Positions 1 through 8,485 are shown, numbered from the stretch's first letter. The stretch is DNA of 64,000 bases from Endozoicomonas sp. NE40 (GCF_040549045.1 NZ_JBEWTB010000002.1:1457501-1521500); one strand, 5' to 3'. Notes: a model not told the origin generated them from the letters alone. A program made the numbers and translations.

Positions 1-137
1 GTATAAATTCTTCGCAATTCCCCGATAGGCGATACATTCAAGGCTCTCTATCCTCCCTGATCGATTCTTTTTTGTACGAACGTTTCGCGAAATAGAAAGA
101 ATCCAACACTCCAACACAACATCCAACAGGTTTTATA

Positions 138-806
138 ATGAGCGCTACTGACGACCAGAAAGTCACGCTCGGAAATTATATTGCGCTGGCTTTTGCTGTC
201 GCATTTTTTTCCGGCTTACTGCAGTCCAACGAATGGTACGGTGTATTTGACTTCACCACCCTGAACGGTACATTCGGTTCTATTGCCGGCAGTGGTATGT
301 TCCGTGGTGCAGGTGGTGACGGCGCCCGTGACGGCTTCCTGTTCGCCCTGACCCTGGTGCCTACCTGTATGTTTGCCCTGGGTATGATCAACGTTCTGGA
401 ACACTACGGTGCTCTGAAAGCTGCCCGTAAACTGCTGTCTCCTCTGCTGCGTCCTCTGATGGGTCTGCCTGGCTCAGCTGGTCTGGCTATGATTGGTTCC
501 CTGCAGAACACCGATACCGGTGCTGGCCTGACCAAAAACCTGATCGAAGATGGCGAACTGAACCAGGAAGAAGCTGAAATCTTCACCGCTTTCCAGTTCT
601 CTGCCGGTGCGACCATTGTTAACTTCTTCAGCTCCGGTGCGGTGCTGTTCACCCTGACAAACGCTGATGGCTCCATGGCTGTACCGACTTCCATCGGTCT
701 GACTGTGGGCATCATGTTCATCTTCAAAATCATTGGCGCCAACGTCCTGCGTCTGATTCTGAAGGCTCAAGGCAAGAAAGTTAACGCACAGGCGAAGGTG
801 GCATAA
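138..806 (+). CDS. yjiH: YjiH-like nucleoside-recognition (Gate) membrane protein, copy 1
   Basis: A 222-aa, strongly hydrophobic inner-membrane protein that matches the size and position of E. coli YjiH (Gate/nucleoside-recognition fold). Hydrophobic segments lie near residues 12-30, 70-90, 110-125 and 160-205, and it carries the polar patch LQNTDTGAGLTKN typical of the family. The partner yjiG-like gene starts 3 nt after the stop. The pair probably forms a two-subunit transporter or membrane complex; the substrate is unknown. The whole pair is repeated at 3566-4707, differing here by about 15 substitutions and one indel in hand alignment. The 137 bases upstream show no strong promoter by eye. 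Confidence 0.82.
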   Translation: MSATDDQKVTLGNYIALAFAVAFFSGLLQSNEWYGVFDFTTLNGTFGSIAGSGMFRGAGGDGARDGFLFALTLVPTCMFALGMINVLEHYGALKAARKLLSPLLRPLMGLPGSAGLAMIGSLQNTDTGAGLTKNLIEDGELNQEEAEIFTAFQFSAGATIVNFFSSGAVLFTLTNADGSMAVPTSIGLTVGIMFIFKIIGANVLRLILKAQGKKVNAQAKVA

Positions 807-808
807 TC

Positions 809-1273
809 ATGGCTCAAGCTAGCAAAAAGATGATCACTGACGTCTTTGTTGAAGGCGCTCGCAAGGGTTGGAACATTGGTGCTATGAGCACCATCCCTAA
901 CGTAATGATGGCTTTCATCATCATCAAAGCTCTGAACATCACTGGCGCCCTGGGCGCACTGGGTGCTCTGTTTGAGCCACTGATGATACTGGTTGGCCTG
1001 CCCGGTGAAGGCGCTGCGGTTATCATGGGTGCGATCATGTCCATGGGCGGTGCAGTTGGAATCGTGATGGGTCTGTTCTCTGAAGGCATCCTGACCGGTG
1101 AGCACATTGCCATCCTGGCCCCAGCTATCTACCTGTGTGGTTCCACCATCCAGTACGCAGGTCGTATCCTGGGTGTAATTGGTACCCGTGGCAGCCTGTA
1201 CCCGATCATGTTCGCGATTTGTATCGCTAACAGCTTTATGGCGATGTTTGTAATGAACCTGTTCTTCGTTTAA
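809..1273 (+). CDS. yjiG: YjiG-like (SpmB family) membrane protein, copy 1
   Basis: A 154-aa inner-membrane protein, the same length class as E. coli YjiG (153 aa). It has the conserved segments GWNIGAMSTIPNVMMAF near the N terminus and a Gly/Met-rich core (GAIMSMGGAVGIVMGLFSEG). In related proteins the YjiH and YjiG halves resemble SpmA and SpmB. It lies 3 nt downstream of the yjiH-like gene, so it is certainly co-transcribed. The motif TRGSLYP near the C terminus is kept in both copies. The biochemical role is unknown for the family. The second copy at 4234 differs mostly in its first residues and a few hydrophobic positions. Confidence 0.82.
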   Translation: MAQASKKMITDVFVEGARKGWNIGAMSTIPNVMMAFIIIKALNITGALGALGALFEPLMILVGLPGEGAAVIMGAIMSMGGAVGIVMGLFSEGILTGEHIAILAPAIYLCGSTIQYAGRILGVIGTRGSLYPIMFAICIANSFMAMFVMNLFFV

Positions 1274-1303
1274 AACGGCTGTCAACCTGACAACCACGCC
1301 ATA

Positions 1304-1342
1304 ATGATGCGTTGAGCCCATATCCGGAACTCAACGCATCAT
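1304..1342. terminator. Hairpin between convergent yjiG-like and hydrolase genes
   Basis: Perfect 13-bp stem (1304-1316 with 1330-1342) and a 13-nt loop, placed between two convergent genes. No T tract follows on either strand, so it may be an mRNA 3'-end stabilising structure or a Rho-dependent end rather than a classical terminator. Confidence 0.5.
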
Positions 1343-1359
1343 CACTCAGGTTCATACCA

Positions 1360-3123
1360 TTACCGAGTTGATTGTTTCATTAACCAGGCTGGATAAAACT
1401 TCATACTGGCAGTCGCTTCGGCATGGCTCTTCAAATTGCGAAACGGATAAGTCTCAAGTTCGACAGTCGTTGCAGGATTTTTCTTTAAAAGCCTTTTCAG
1501 AGCTAAGGCACTACGCGAGTCAATGACATCATCGTTGTGCATTATTTCAAAACCGATTCTTTTAGGCCCTTGCGAATGGGGAGTTATGTTGTCCATATAA
1601 TGTATTCCATCCAGAACAAATCCATCCTGCATCATAGCCAGAAAGATGGCTTCTTTTGGCTTATTGAATGCCTCAGGAACGATCAGGCGACGGAAAAAAC
1701 CAAGGTCCGCCCCTAAAGTAAACATCTGTCCTATATTGACCCCTCCCGTTTTAAAATAAGCGCTTTTTACATTACCTCTCGCCACAGCCAGCTGCCCCAC
1801 TATTGCTCCCAAGCTTATACCAAGATAGCTGACTCTTTGCTGGTCAAAGTCAGCTTTACCATTTTCCGGAAATAAATCCAGTGAACTCAGGGTTGTACCC
1901 AAAGCATGAGACAACGAAAGCATATCAGCTGCCCCCTGATTGAACAGGTACAATATGCTTTTTAGATTAATACTCAATGAGCCTCTGTTACCATGGTACG
2001 GAAGGTCTATTCCAATAACGGCATAACCCTTTTTCAGAGCTGGGTAAATGTATTTCATGCTGTTATCAATAGAACCATTTAATGGATGACCAAACAATAA
2101 TACCGGTCCTGACTCTTTATAGAAGCGAGGGTAAAAAACAGAAAACTGAACACAGTTGCATCTTGTTTTATGCTCAGAAATTAACCAGCCATTCTTTTTG
2201 TTGAAAAACTTACGAAATGCGAGTTTCCCGGTAGCTTTGTGGTACCGTAATGATTTTTCAGTATGCATCGTCGCTATTTCAGCCAGCATTTCAGACTCGT
2301 TACTACCACCACAGAAAGTGGGAACAGATGACTGTATTTTATTCACTATTGAATTAACGGGTTGTAGGTAGGCATCTTTCGAGGCAACGGTAAACGTCTT
2401 CAAATCGATAAGATTATCAACCGGAATTCCCCGCTCAGACAGGAATGCAACAACGTCAGAGCGATTTGAATTTACATCCATAAAAGGTGAAGTTTTAACA
2501 GGCACACCACCACTCTTCAAATCCTTTGTAATTAAGGCAACATGCCTGCCTGACGCAAACTTACGTTCAGGGTAGATATAAAGAATACTGACGTCATCAG
2601 CCGCCTGAACACTGGTAACCGATGTCTTAACCTCTTCACCGGTTGCCATGTTATAAATTTTGACAGGATTAGCGCGTCCGCCTCCTCCGCGAGCAGGTAA
2701 TGAACCTTTATCCGGGTGAGCAGCCACCTCAAACAACACCGGCCCTGCTGGTGAAAACCCATCCCTGCCATTGGTATTTTTGATATCTAACCCTTCAAGG
2801 GAGATTTTATTTGAGAAACGACTCTTTCTGAAATCCACAACCAGTCCGGTTTCCGATTCAGGTTTATGCCTGGTGTACAGATCATCGTCAGGAAAACGCA
2901 CCAACACCGAATCAGGATTAATACTCGTTATTATTTTGTCTGACACTGATGACTTTTCTGACGTTAGCGGCTTTGCATCAACCGGTGAAAACCATGATCC
3001 CGCCAGCCCAAAAAAAATGAAGCAGGAAATGGCACCTCGCCATAGCCGGGATAAACTCCTTACCCGACAATACGGAAAACGCGATGTATCAATGATAGTA
3101 AAACGATTCGTAGGATACCTCAC
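1360..3123 (-). CDS. Secreted alpha/beta hydrolase, virulence-lipase-like
   Basis: 587 aa. A hydrophobic stretch at about residues 30-46 followed by VDAKP looks like a signal peptide with an unusually long basic N-region, so the true start could be downstream. The region around residues 75-230 resembles the N-terminal domain of bacterial virulence-factor lipases. The C-terminal half is an alpha/beta hydrolase: oxyanion-type GHPLNGS, then GIDLPYHGNRG, then the nucleophile elbow GISLG with Ser437. A His such as the one in SHAEA near the C terminus could complete the triad. It is encoded against, and lies between, the two yjiHG copies. Its codon use is more AT-rich than its neighbours. The substrate is unknown; lipid or ester hydrolysis is inferred. 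Confidence 0.65.
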   Translation of the reverse strand: MRYPTNRFTIIDTSRFPYCRVRSLSRLWRGAISCFIFFGLAGSWFSPVDAKPLTSEKSSVSDKIITSINPDSVLVRFPDDDLYTRHKPESETGLVVDFRKSRFSNKISLEGLDIKNTNGRDGFSPAGPVLFEVAAHPDKGSLPARGGGGRANPVKIYNMATGEEVKTSVTSVQAADDVSILYIYPERKFASGRHVALITKDLKSGGVPVKTSPFMDVNSNRSDVVAFLSERGIPVDNLIDLKTFTVASKDAYLQPVNSIVNKIQSSVPTFCGGSNESEMLAEIATMHTEKSLRYHKATGKLAFRKFFNKKNGWLISEHKTRCNCVQFSVFYPRFYKESGPVLLFGHPLNGSIDNSMKYIYPALKKGYAVIGIDLPYHGNRGSLSINLKSILYLFNQGAADMLSLSHALGTTLSSLDLFPENGKADFDQQRVSYLGISLGAIVGQLAVARGNVKSAYFKTGGVNIGQMFTLGADLGFFRRLIVPEAFNKPKEAIFLAMMQDGFVLDGIHYMDNITPHSQGPKRIGFEIMHNDDVIDSRSALALKRLLKKNPATTVELETYPFRNLKSHAEATASMKFYPAWLMKQSTR

Positions 3124-3565
3124 AATACAACTCTCCCAAAACCTCCGGGTTCCTTAGCTTGTGCCGTCTGCTTTATCACAAACAACATGAGCAACACCGA
3201 CTAAACCTAGTACAACCTCTTGTTTTTTGCTTATTGGGACAACATTAATCACTGATAAGAGCGGTCCTGCGGGTTCGTATCCACTCCAGATTAGAAAATA
3301 CTGAATTTTCCAGTTAAGGGAAGCAACAAAAGCCTGCTTACGTATTAACCCGCACTTTTTATCTCACCAGCACGAACCTCCAAGTTCGATTCATTACCTT
3401 TTTCCTCCCGCTTTAGCAGGCAACAGAATAAATGGAAAGAAATACAAAGCTCCGGATCAAACGGATAGAGGCAAAAGCCATGAATTACTCGTTTTATCCC
3501 TGTGTTGCATTGTGACATAAGTCCTTATTCTGACCGCTATCACTTCAAACAAGGTTCTGGTATCC
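3124..3565. other. Non-coding gap, 442 bases
   Basis: Divergent intergenic region between the hydrolase and the second yjiH-like gene. It must hold both promoters, but I see no convincing -35/-10 pair. It shows no similarity by eye to the 137 bases upstream of the first yjiH copy, so the duplication does not include its control region. Confidence 0.6.
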
Positions 3566-4231
3566 ATGAGTGCAACCGACGATCAAAAGGTCACGATCGG
3601 GAATTATATAGCACTGGCATTTGCAGTTGCGTTCTTTTCCGGTTTACTGCAATCCAACGAATGGTACGGTGTTTTTGACTTCACCACACTGAACGGTACA
3701 TTTGGCTCCATCGCTGGCGGCATGTTCCGTGGTACTGGTGGTGACGGCGCCCGTGACGGTTTTCTGTTTGCCCTGACACTGGTTCCTACCTGTATGTTTG
3801 CCCTGGGCATGATTAACGTCCTGGAACACTTTGGCGCCCTGAAGGCCGCTCGTAAACTGTTGTCTCCACTGCTGCGCCCTCTTATGGGACTGCCTGGTTC
3901 TTCAGGTCTCGCCCTGATTGGCTCGCTGCAGAACACCGATACCGGTGCTGGTCTGACCAAAAACCTGATGGAAGACGGCGAGCTGACTGAAAAAGAATCT
4001 GAAATTTTCACTGCTTTCCAGTTCTCTGGTGGCGCACTGATTGTAAACTTCTTCAGTTCCGGTGCTGTACTGTTTACCCTGACCAACGCTGATGGCTCCA
4101 TGGCGGTCCCAACCTCCATCGGCCTGACAGTCGGTGTAATGTTTATATTCAAAATCATTGGTGCCAACATTCTGCGCCTGATTCTGAAGGCTCAGGACAA
4201 GAAGGTTAACGCACAGGCGAAGGTGGCATAA
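3566..4231 (+). CDS. yjiH: YjiH-like nucleoside-recognition (Gate) membrane protein, copy 2
   Basis: 221-aa paralogue of the gene at 138-806. Most differences cluster around residues 130-155 (after GAGLTKNL), and one residue near position 50 is missing (AGGMFRG against AGSGMFRG). Hydrophobic profile and conserved polar patch are unchanged, so it should have the same fold and membrane location. The stop and the spacing to the following yjiG-like start are identical to copy 1. The upstream region differs completely, which suggests the two copies are expressed under different conditions. The function remains unknown. Confidence 0.82.
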   Translation: MSATDDQKVTIGNYIALAFAVAFFSGLLQSNEWYGVFDFTTLNGTFGSIAGGMFRGTGGDGARDGFLFALTLVPTCMFALGMINVLEHFGALKAARKLLSPLLRPLMGLPGSSGLALIGSLQNTDTGAGLTKNLMEDGELTEKESEIFTAFQFSGGALIVNFFSSGAVLFTLTNADGSMAVPTSIGLTVGVMFIFKIIGANILRLILKAQDKKVNAQAKVA

Positions 4232-4233
4232 TC

Positions 4234-4707
4234 ATGACTCAGGCTTCTTCTTCAGCTCCAAAGAAAATGATCACTGACGTTTTCGTTGAGGGTGCTCGCA
4301 AGGGCTGGAACATTGGTGCAATGAGCACCATTCCAAACGTCATGATGGCTTTTATCATCATTAAAGCCCTGAACGTAACCGGCGCCCTGACAGCTCTGGG
4401 CGCACTGTTTCAGCCGCTGATGGTTCTGGTGGGCCTGCCGGGTGAAGGTGCTGCGGTTCTGATGGGTGCCATCATGTCCATGGGTGGTGCGGTTGGTATC
4501 GTGATGGGTCTTTTCTCTGAAGGCATTCTGACCGGTGAACACATTGCGATCCTGGCTCCTGCTATTTACCTGATGGGTTCTACCATTCAGTACGCTGGCC
4601 GAATCCTTGGTGTTATCGGTACCCGTGGCAGCCTGTACCCAATCCTGTTCGGGATCTGTATCGCAAACGGCTTCATGGCAATGTTCGTGATGAACCTGCT
4701 GGTTTAA
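4234..4707 (+). CDS. yjiG: YjiG-like (SpmB family) membrane protein, copy 2
   Basis: 157-aa paralogue of the gene at 809-1273, with an N terminus three residues longer (MTQASSSAPKK). The core segment GEGAAVLMGAIMSMGGAVGI is conserved apart from conservative changes. It begins 3 nt after the yjiH-like stop and is followed about 110 nt later by a good T-tailed hairpin, so yjiH-yjiG copy 2 is a complete two-gene transcription unit. It probably works with its own yjiH partner; mixing of subunits between the two copies is possible. Confidence 0.82.
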   Translation: MTQASSSAPKKMITDVFVEGARKGWNIGAMSTIPNVMMAFIIIKALNVTGALTALGALFQPLMVLVGLPGEGAAVLMGAIMSMGGAVGIVMGLFSEGILTGEHIAILAPAIYLMGSTIQYAGRILGVIGTRGSLYPILFGICIANGFMAMFVMNLLV

Positions 4708-4818
4708 TGGTTCCCGCTTATGGTGGTTTGGTATAAGATGGCCTTGCCCCATGAGACTGGACAGACACATTGCTGACAGCTAATCGACTCTGTCTGATTC
4801 TCTGCCATGACAAAACTA

Positions 4819-4845
4819 AAACCGGGCCAACTGCCCGGTTTTTTT
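4819..4845 (+). terminator. Rho-independent terminator of yjiHG copy 2
   Basis: Perfect 9-bp stem AAACCGGGC / GCCCGGTTT with a 5-nt loop, running directly into a T tract. It ends 14 nt before the DUF406 start, so that gene needs its own promoter or relies on read-through. Confidence 0.85.
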
Positions 4846-4858
4846 ATGAGGTACGTTC

Positions 4859-5143
4859 ATGAAAGATACCGGCGATTACGAAAGCGTTGCCTGCAACTGC
4901 GTTGAGGTTGGCACTCTGATCCGGGAAGACGACACCCTTCTGACTCTGGACTTCTGCGACAATGACCAGATGTCTGCCAGAGAACAGTTCGCCCGGATGG
5001 AGAAAGATGCCCGATCCGTTGGCTCCGGCAACTGCCAGATTAAATCAGAAGTATTAGAAGAAGGCGGCACGCCTTATATTCGAGCCATGTTTGACTTTGA
5101 CTGCACGGCGGAAAAACTGATTTTCCAGCTAAAGCATAAGTAA
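4859..5143 (+). CDS. DUF406 (YfcZ/YiiS family) protein
   Basis: 94 aa, exactly the length of E. coli YfcZ. It shares the pattern of an early Cys pair (ACNCVEVGTL), a central KDARSVGSGNCQI block, and the ending FDFDCTAEKLIFQLKHK. Small soluble protein with no signal peptide; the function is not established for the family. Its stop codon lies at the very left edge of a MITE-like inverted repeat, so the element may supply its mRNA 3' end. It follows a strong terminator by 14 nt, leaving little room for a private promoter. Confidence 0.85.
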   Translation: MKDTGDYESVACNCVEVGTLIREDDTLLTLDFCDNDQMSAREQFARMEKDARSVGSGNCQIKSEVLEEGGTPYIRAMFDFDCTAEKLIFQLKHK

Positions 5144-5305
5144 TACCAATCAAAATAATTAGCTTCGTTATGAGCATGATTTTCTGAGCGGTTAGGCAAT
5201 ACCCTAAAGGGCATAATGGCGGTGTGAGAAGCCATAGCCTTTATGCCCTTTAGGGTATCAGAAAGTCAGCGCAATAGAATTGCTAATTATTGCGATGGGT
5301 ATAAC
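5140..5305. repeat. MITE-like palindromic element, about 166 bp
   Basis: The 25-bp ends (5140-5164 and the reverse complement of 5281-5305) match at about 20 positions. Inside, a second pair of arms (5199-5220 and 5231-5258) shares an 18-bp perfect core plus GCCAT. The whole sequence can fold into one long hairpin and encodes nothing. Terminal sequences of the type GTTATACC-ATC-AATAATTAGC are, to my memory, dispersed in Vibrio- and Shewanella-like genomes. I interpret it as a non-autonomous mobile repeat. No clear target-site duplication was found. Confidence 0.65.
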
Positions 5306-5308
5306 TGT

Positions 5309-5353
5309 GAAAGTGTGATTTTTATCGCCTGAGGTGACAAAAATCACACTTTC
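5309..5353. repeat. 15-bp perfect inverted repeat upstream of doxX-like gene
   Basis: Arms GAAAGTGTGATTTTT (5309-5323) and AAAAATCACACTTTC (5339-5353) are perfectly complementary around a 15-nt loop. It lies 126 nt before the DoxX start and directly abuts the MITE-like element. There is no T tract after the second arm, so a terminator is unlikely. It may be an operator, an RNA hairpin, or a relic of the adjacent repeat. Confidence 0.6.
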
Positions 5354-5479
5354 ATAGCCCAGACAATCATACGTCTACAGTCTCTTTTTATCGCCCGCTC
5401 TCTTGACCTGCATCAACACCTTTCCGGCATCGGCAGCGATAATAAAACGGCAATAACCACAATAAAACAGTAGTCTGAT

Positions 5480-5899
5480 ATGCAACACATTATCTCTTCC
5501 TTTTATGGAACAGCCAGCCCGGAATTACGTCAAAAACTATCCAGCCTTGGGTTACTGATCATGCGTGCAGGCCTGAGCATAGGCATGTGGACACATGGCT
5601 GGCCGAAACTGGTTAATTACGCAGAAAGAGCCCCAAAGTTTGTCGACCCCTTTGGTGTTGGCCCCGAAGCTACCATGGCGCTTGCCATAATGGCTGAGCT
5701 GCTGGGCAGTATCGCCCTGACAGTGGGTCTGTTCTCTCGCCTGAGTGCTTCCGCCCTGGCTTTTTCCATGGCCATTGCCGCTTATTACTTTGGTCATGAA
5801 CTGGCTTACATTTATATGCTGGCTTATATCGGCCTTATTTTTACCGGCCCCGGTCGTTATTCCATTGACCAGTTCATCTACAAACGTTACGTCGCCTGA
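5480..5899 (+). CDS. DoxX family membrane protein
   Basis: 139 aa with four hydrophobic segments (about residues 22-38, 66-88, 92-108 and 110-122), matching the DoxX/YphA four-helix architecture. Diagnostic features are the early RAGLSIGMWTHGWPKL block and AELLGSIALTVGLFSRLSA in the middle. Family members sit in the inner membrane and are linked to redox or thiosulfate:quinone chemistry, but the activity of this one is unknown. It is a single-gene unit: MITE-like and inverted repeats lie upstream and a hairpin follows the stop. Confidence 0.82.
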   Translation: MQHIISSFYGTASPELRQKLSSLGLLIMRAGLSIGMWTHGWPKLVNYAERAPKFVDPFGVGPEATMALAIMAELLGSIALTVGLFSRLSASALAFSMAIAAYYFGHELAYIYMLAYIGLIFTGPGRYSIDQFIYKRYVA

Positions 5900-5909
5900 T
5901 ACTTAATCA

Positions 5910-5934
5910 AGAGCAGGCAACCTCTGCCTGCTCT
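5910..5934 (+). terminator. Hairpin after doxX-like gene
   Basis: 10-bp perfect stem AGAGCAGGCA / TGCCTGCTCT with a 5-nt loop, starting 11 nt after the stop. The tail is only weakly T-rich, so termination efficiency is uncertain. Confidence 0.55.
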
Positions 5935-6319
5935 GTTATCCTTCCTGAAACACTCCACTCCAGACAGAAACCATGCCTGCTTTTGAGACCATTTCTGTGA
6001 AGGCTGGAAAAACAACATGAAGAGTTAGAGAGACAACCACACCCGGCTGAAGTGCTCTCGATACCCTCAATGCCAGTGGCAAAATGGTAGGCGTCATCTC
6101 CCATGTAGAAACCCTGAGAAAGTGTACCCTTACCCAAATGGTGGTAAGCAAAGAAGCCGGACTTGGTTATAGCAAGTTGGCCCGTTGTTATTATGTAGAG
6201 CCACCGCAAAGCAGGCCGCAAAACCAGGCAGGAAAAATCCCGTTCAGAGGCGGCGCACCAGCGCCGTCAAACTCAAAAAAAAACTGCTTCGGTCGAAATA
6301 AAACCTGATAAAACAATGC
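5935..6319. other. Gap without a supported gene
   Basis: About 385 bases. Open frames of 74 aa (plus) and 104 aa (minus) exist, but neither has a ribosome-binding site, recognisable motif or sensible composition. A GC-rich 6-bp hairpin occurs at 6251-6266, followed by an A9 run. It could be remnant sequence; I see no function. Confidence 0.5.
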
Positions 6320-6991
6320 ATGAAGGTTAACACTGTGAGCATTCCACCTGCTGACCGCCCATCCAACTCAGGAGGCATGCCTCCTTCTCGTCCAAAAAAG
6401 AAAAAACAGCCGTCTTCCCGGAAAGCAAGCCCACAGATTCCTCCAAATCAATCAACCTCCACGGCTCCTGCAAAGAGGAGCATACGGCAATACCGCATTA
6501 TTACCGCAGCCAGGGAGACCAGATCCCTTAGCATGGAGGATATACAAATATATTTCAGGGATGCCATGTCTCAGGCTCTCCGGGCAGAAGAGTCTCCGGA
6601 GAGGCTCTATCTTCTGACCGTATCTTATGACTACTTAGGGAACCCCCGGAAAGCACTGGAATGTGCCGAACTCTTCATGAAGAACTCTCCGCCAGGGCAT
6701 CCATATCACGGTCTTGCCTGTTATTGGCTGGGAATGTGTCGATTCTCCGCTAACCACAGTTTTAGTGAAGAAGTAGCAACGCTGTTTCAAAAAGCCTACA
6801 GGTCCGGTATTGCACCTGCAGCCAAGTATTTGATGGCAGCGCACAGCGGTACTCAGGCCAATATGAGCCTGTTAAAGTGGTTCGATTCTGAAGAATTCAT
6901 GCGTATAGCTGTCACATACCCGGCTGTTCAGAGTGAGCATTTTGCCAATCTGGCTTTGGGCTCCGATGATACAACGCTCCAAAAAAAATAA
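6320..6991 (+). CDS. TPR-like unknown protein, 5' part of a frameshifted gene
   Basis: 223 aa. The first 60 residues are Pro/Ser/Lys-rich and probably disordered. From about residue 75 onwards there are helical, TPR/Sel1-like stretches (ERLYLLTVSYDYLGNPRKAL and following). It ends at a TAA immediately after an A8 tract (6981-6988). Removing one A, or adding two, joins it in frame to the long downstream frame, giving a protein of about 698 aa. No signal peptide is seen. Codon use is AT-rich. Either a real mutation, a slippage site or a sequencing error is possible; I favour one original gene. Confidence 0.55.
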   Translation: MKVNTVSIPPADRPSNSGGMPPSRPKKKKQPSSRKASPQIPPNQSTSTAPAKRSIRQYRIITAARETRSLSMEDIQIYFRDAMSQALRAEESPERLYLLTVSYDYLGNPRKALECAELFMKNSPPGHPYHGLACYWLGMCRFSANHSFSEEVATLFQKAYRSGIAPAAKYLMAAHSGTQANMSLLKWFDSEEFMRIAVTYPAVQSEHFANLALGSDDTTLQKK

Positions 6992-8417
6992 AATAAAAAA
7001 AATATTCCATGAGGTCAGGTATGGTACGGAATCCTTTAATAATGAGCCACACCCCACAGCAATTATCCAATTTTCCAAATTGCTATGTGATTTTTTCGCC
7101 GCACCTGACGATCAGACACAGACCGTTTGTATAAAAATTGAAGATGCCATCAACTCCTTTATGAAGCGGTGGGGTGATGCTGAGATACTGAGGGCTTTAT
7201 ACCACTACGCTCGGTGCAAAAGATTAAAAGATCACGCTGAATCGCTGGATTTATTAACTCGTTCAACAGGCGAGCTCCCCTGTTTTTGTGCTGCCAGAAT
7301 CATCAGCAAAAACGAACCCGTTGATGAAAAAAAGTGTATTGCTTTATTTACGGAAGGATTCAAGATACTGCACGGTTATCGATATTTAGCTGACTTCTAC
7401 ATAGGCCGGGAACATTATGAAAGTGCGCTGCAAACTTACCGTGAGGCAATAAGAGCTTTAAACCGCTTTACCCAGGGAACAGAAAAAATTCTTGATCATA
7501 CGGTGGGCGAACAGGCCACAAAATTGTTTTCGAAAAGAGCCAATGATGAAGAAGCCAAACTGATTGATTTTGAAGAGCTGGCTGCTGTAGATCTGCATAT
7601 CCGCTTTTTTCAGGGACAGGTAGATATTCTTGAAGAAGTTGTTAACCAAAATCAAGCCGTAGCCGGAAAAATAGCTAAAGCCCCCCTTCTCCTTCGTCTG
7701 GACGATAACTCGTCATCAGATTCTGATGACGAATTTTATACAGCCCTGACTCAACAAACTGAAGACAACTCAGACAGTGATGAATACCTCTCTGCAGATG
7801 AATTCCCTGACGACGTATCTTTGGATGGGTTTACCACTGTTGAAAAAAAACGCCCCCCCAAAAAAAAGCTTACCCAAACGAGAGAGTTCATAAAAAAAAG
7901 CCTGAACAAAGCCAATGCACTGGCTGCTGCCAGGCATTACGAGGATGCGGAGAAAATGCTGAATGACCTCCAACCCGACGCAACTTCAGTTGAGTGGTAT
8001 AGAAAAGAGCAGTCTCTGTGCTGGATAAAACACTTACAGGCTATCGATCCGGAGTATCTGGCACAGCACCAAACCATTGAAAAACCCGCCCAGACGTTAG
8101 CCCGTGAACTGCTGGATACCAGTGAAAAACGCACAATAGAACTGATTCATTCTCTCACTAACCCGACCACTCCGACGCCAACCCTTACCACGCCCGGTAC
8201 GAATAAGACAAAATGCATGAGAATCGCCAGGCAACTGGAGGCAAAAGACCCCAAACTGCGCGCCCAATTTGGAGGGCTCTACTCCGTTTTGGGGCATTTA
8301 CAAAAAGCCAAAAGGGATAATGCCGGTCCCAGCCCGGCAGATATTTCCCATCTCATCCAAATGGGTACGACCTATTACAACCTTGCCAACCTTATTCGTG
8401 GACGCATTCCCGAATGA
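6933..8417 (+). CDS. TPR-like unknown protein, 3' part of a frameshifted gene
   Basis: Open frame of up to 494 aa that overlaps the preceding one. Its first 16 residues (from 6933) look like out-of-frame translation, so the true coding continuation starts around the A8 tract at 6981. Alpha-helical TPR-like repeats occupy roughly residues 80-180 (GYRYLADFYIGREHYESALQ). An acidic Ser/Asp-rich linker lies at about 250-300, and more helices follow. The linker contains consecutive A8, C7 and A8 tracts (7843-7867), which are slippage-prone. No catalytic motif was recognised; a scaffold or effector role is only a guess. Confidence 0.5.
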   Translation: MSILPIWLWAPMIQRSKKNKIKKIFHEVRYGTESFNNEPHPTAIIQFSKLLCDFFAAPDDQTQTVCIKIEDAINSFMKRWGDAEILRALYHYARCKRLKDHAESLDLLTRSTGELPCFCAARIISKNEPVDEKKCIALFTEGFKILHGYRYLADFYIGREHYESALQTYREAIRALNRFTQGTEKILDHTVGEQATKLFSKRANDEEAKLIDFEELAAVDLHIRFFQGQVDILEEVVNQNQAVAGKIAKAPLLLRLDDNSSSDSDDEFYTALTQQTEDNSDSDEYLSADEFPDDVSLDGFTTVEKKRPPKKKLTQTREFIKKSLNKANALAAARHYEDAEKMLNDLQPDATSVEWYRKEQSLCWIKHLQAIDPEYLAQHQTIEKPAQTLARELLDTSEKRTIELIHSLTNPTTPTPTLTTPGTNKTKCMRIARQLEAKDPKLRAQFGGLYSVLGHLQKAKRDNAGPSPADISHLIQMGTTYYNLANLIRGRIPE

Positions 8418-8485
8418 CAGTTTCCTGAAAATTTGAAGTAGCCCAAAACCAATCCACTCTCCTCCTTTGAGCGTGGTGGTCTATA

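Noticed and set aside
5907..6308. 104-aa minus and 74-aa plus open frames in the gap after doxX
   Set aside because: They overlap each other, have no ribosome-binding site and unnatural composition.
6933..6980. Independent start of the 494-aa frame at 6933
   Set aside because: The first 16 residues overlap well-formed codons of the upstream frame and no Shine-Dalgarno site is present; frameshift continuation is more likely.
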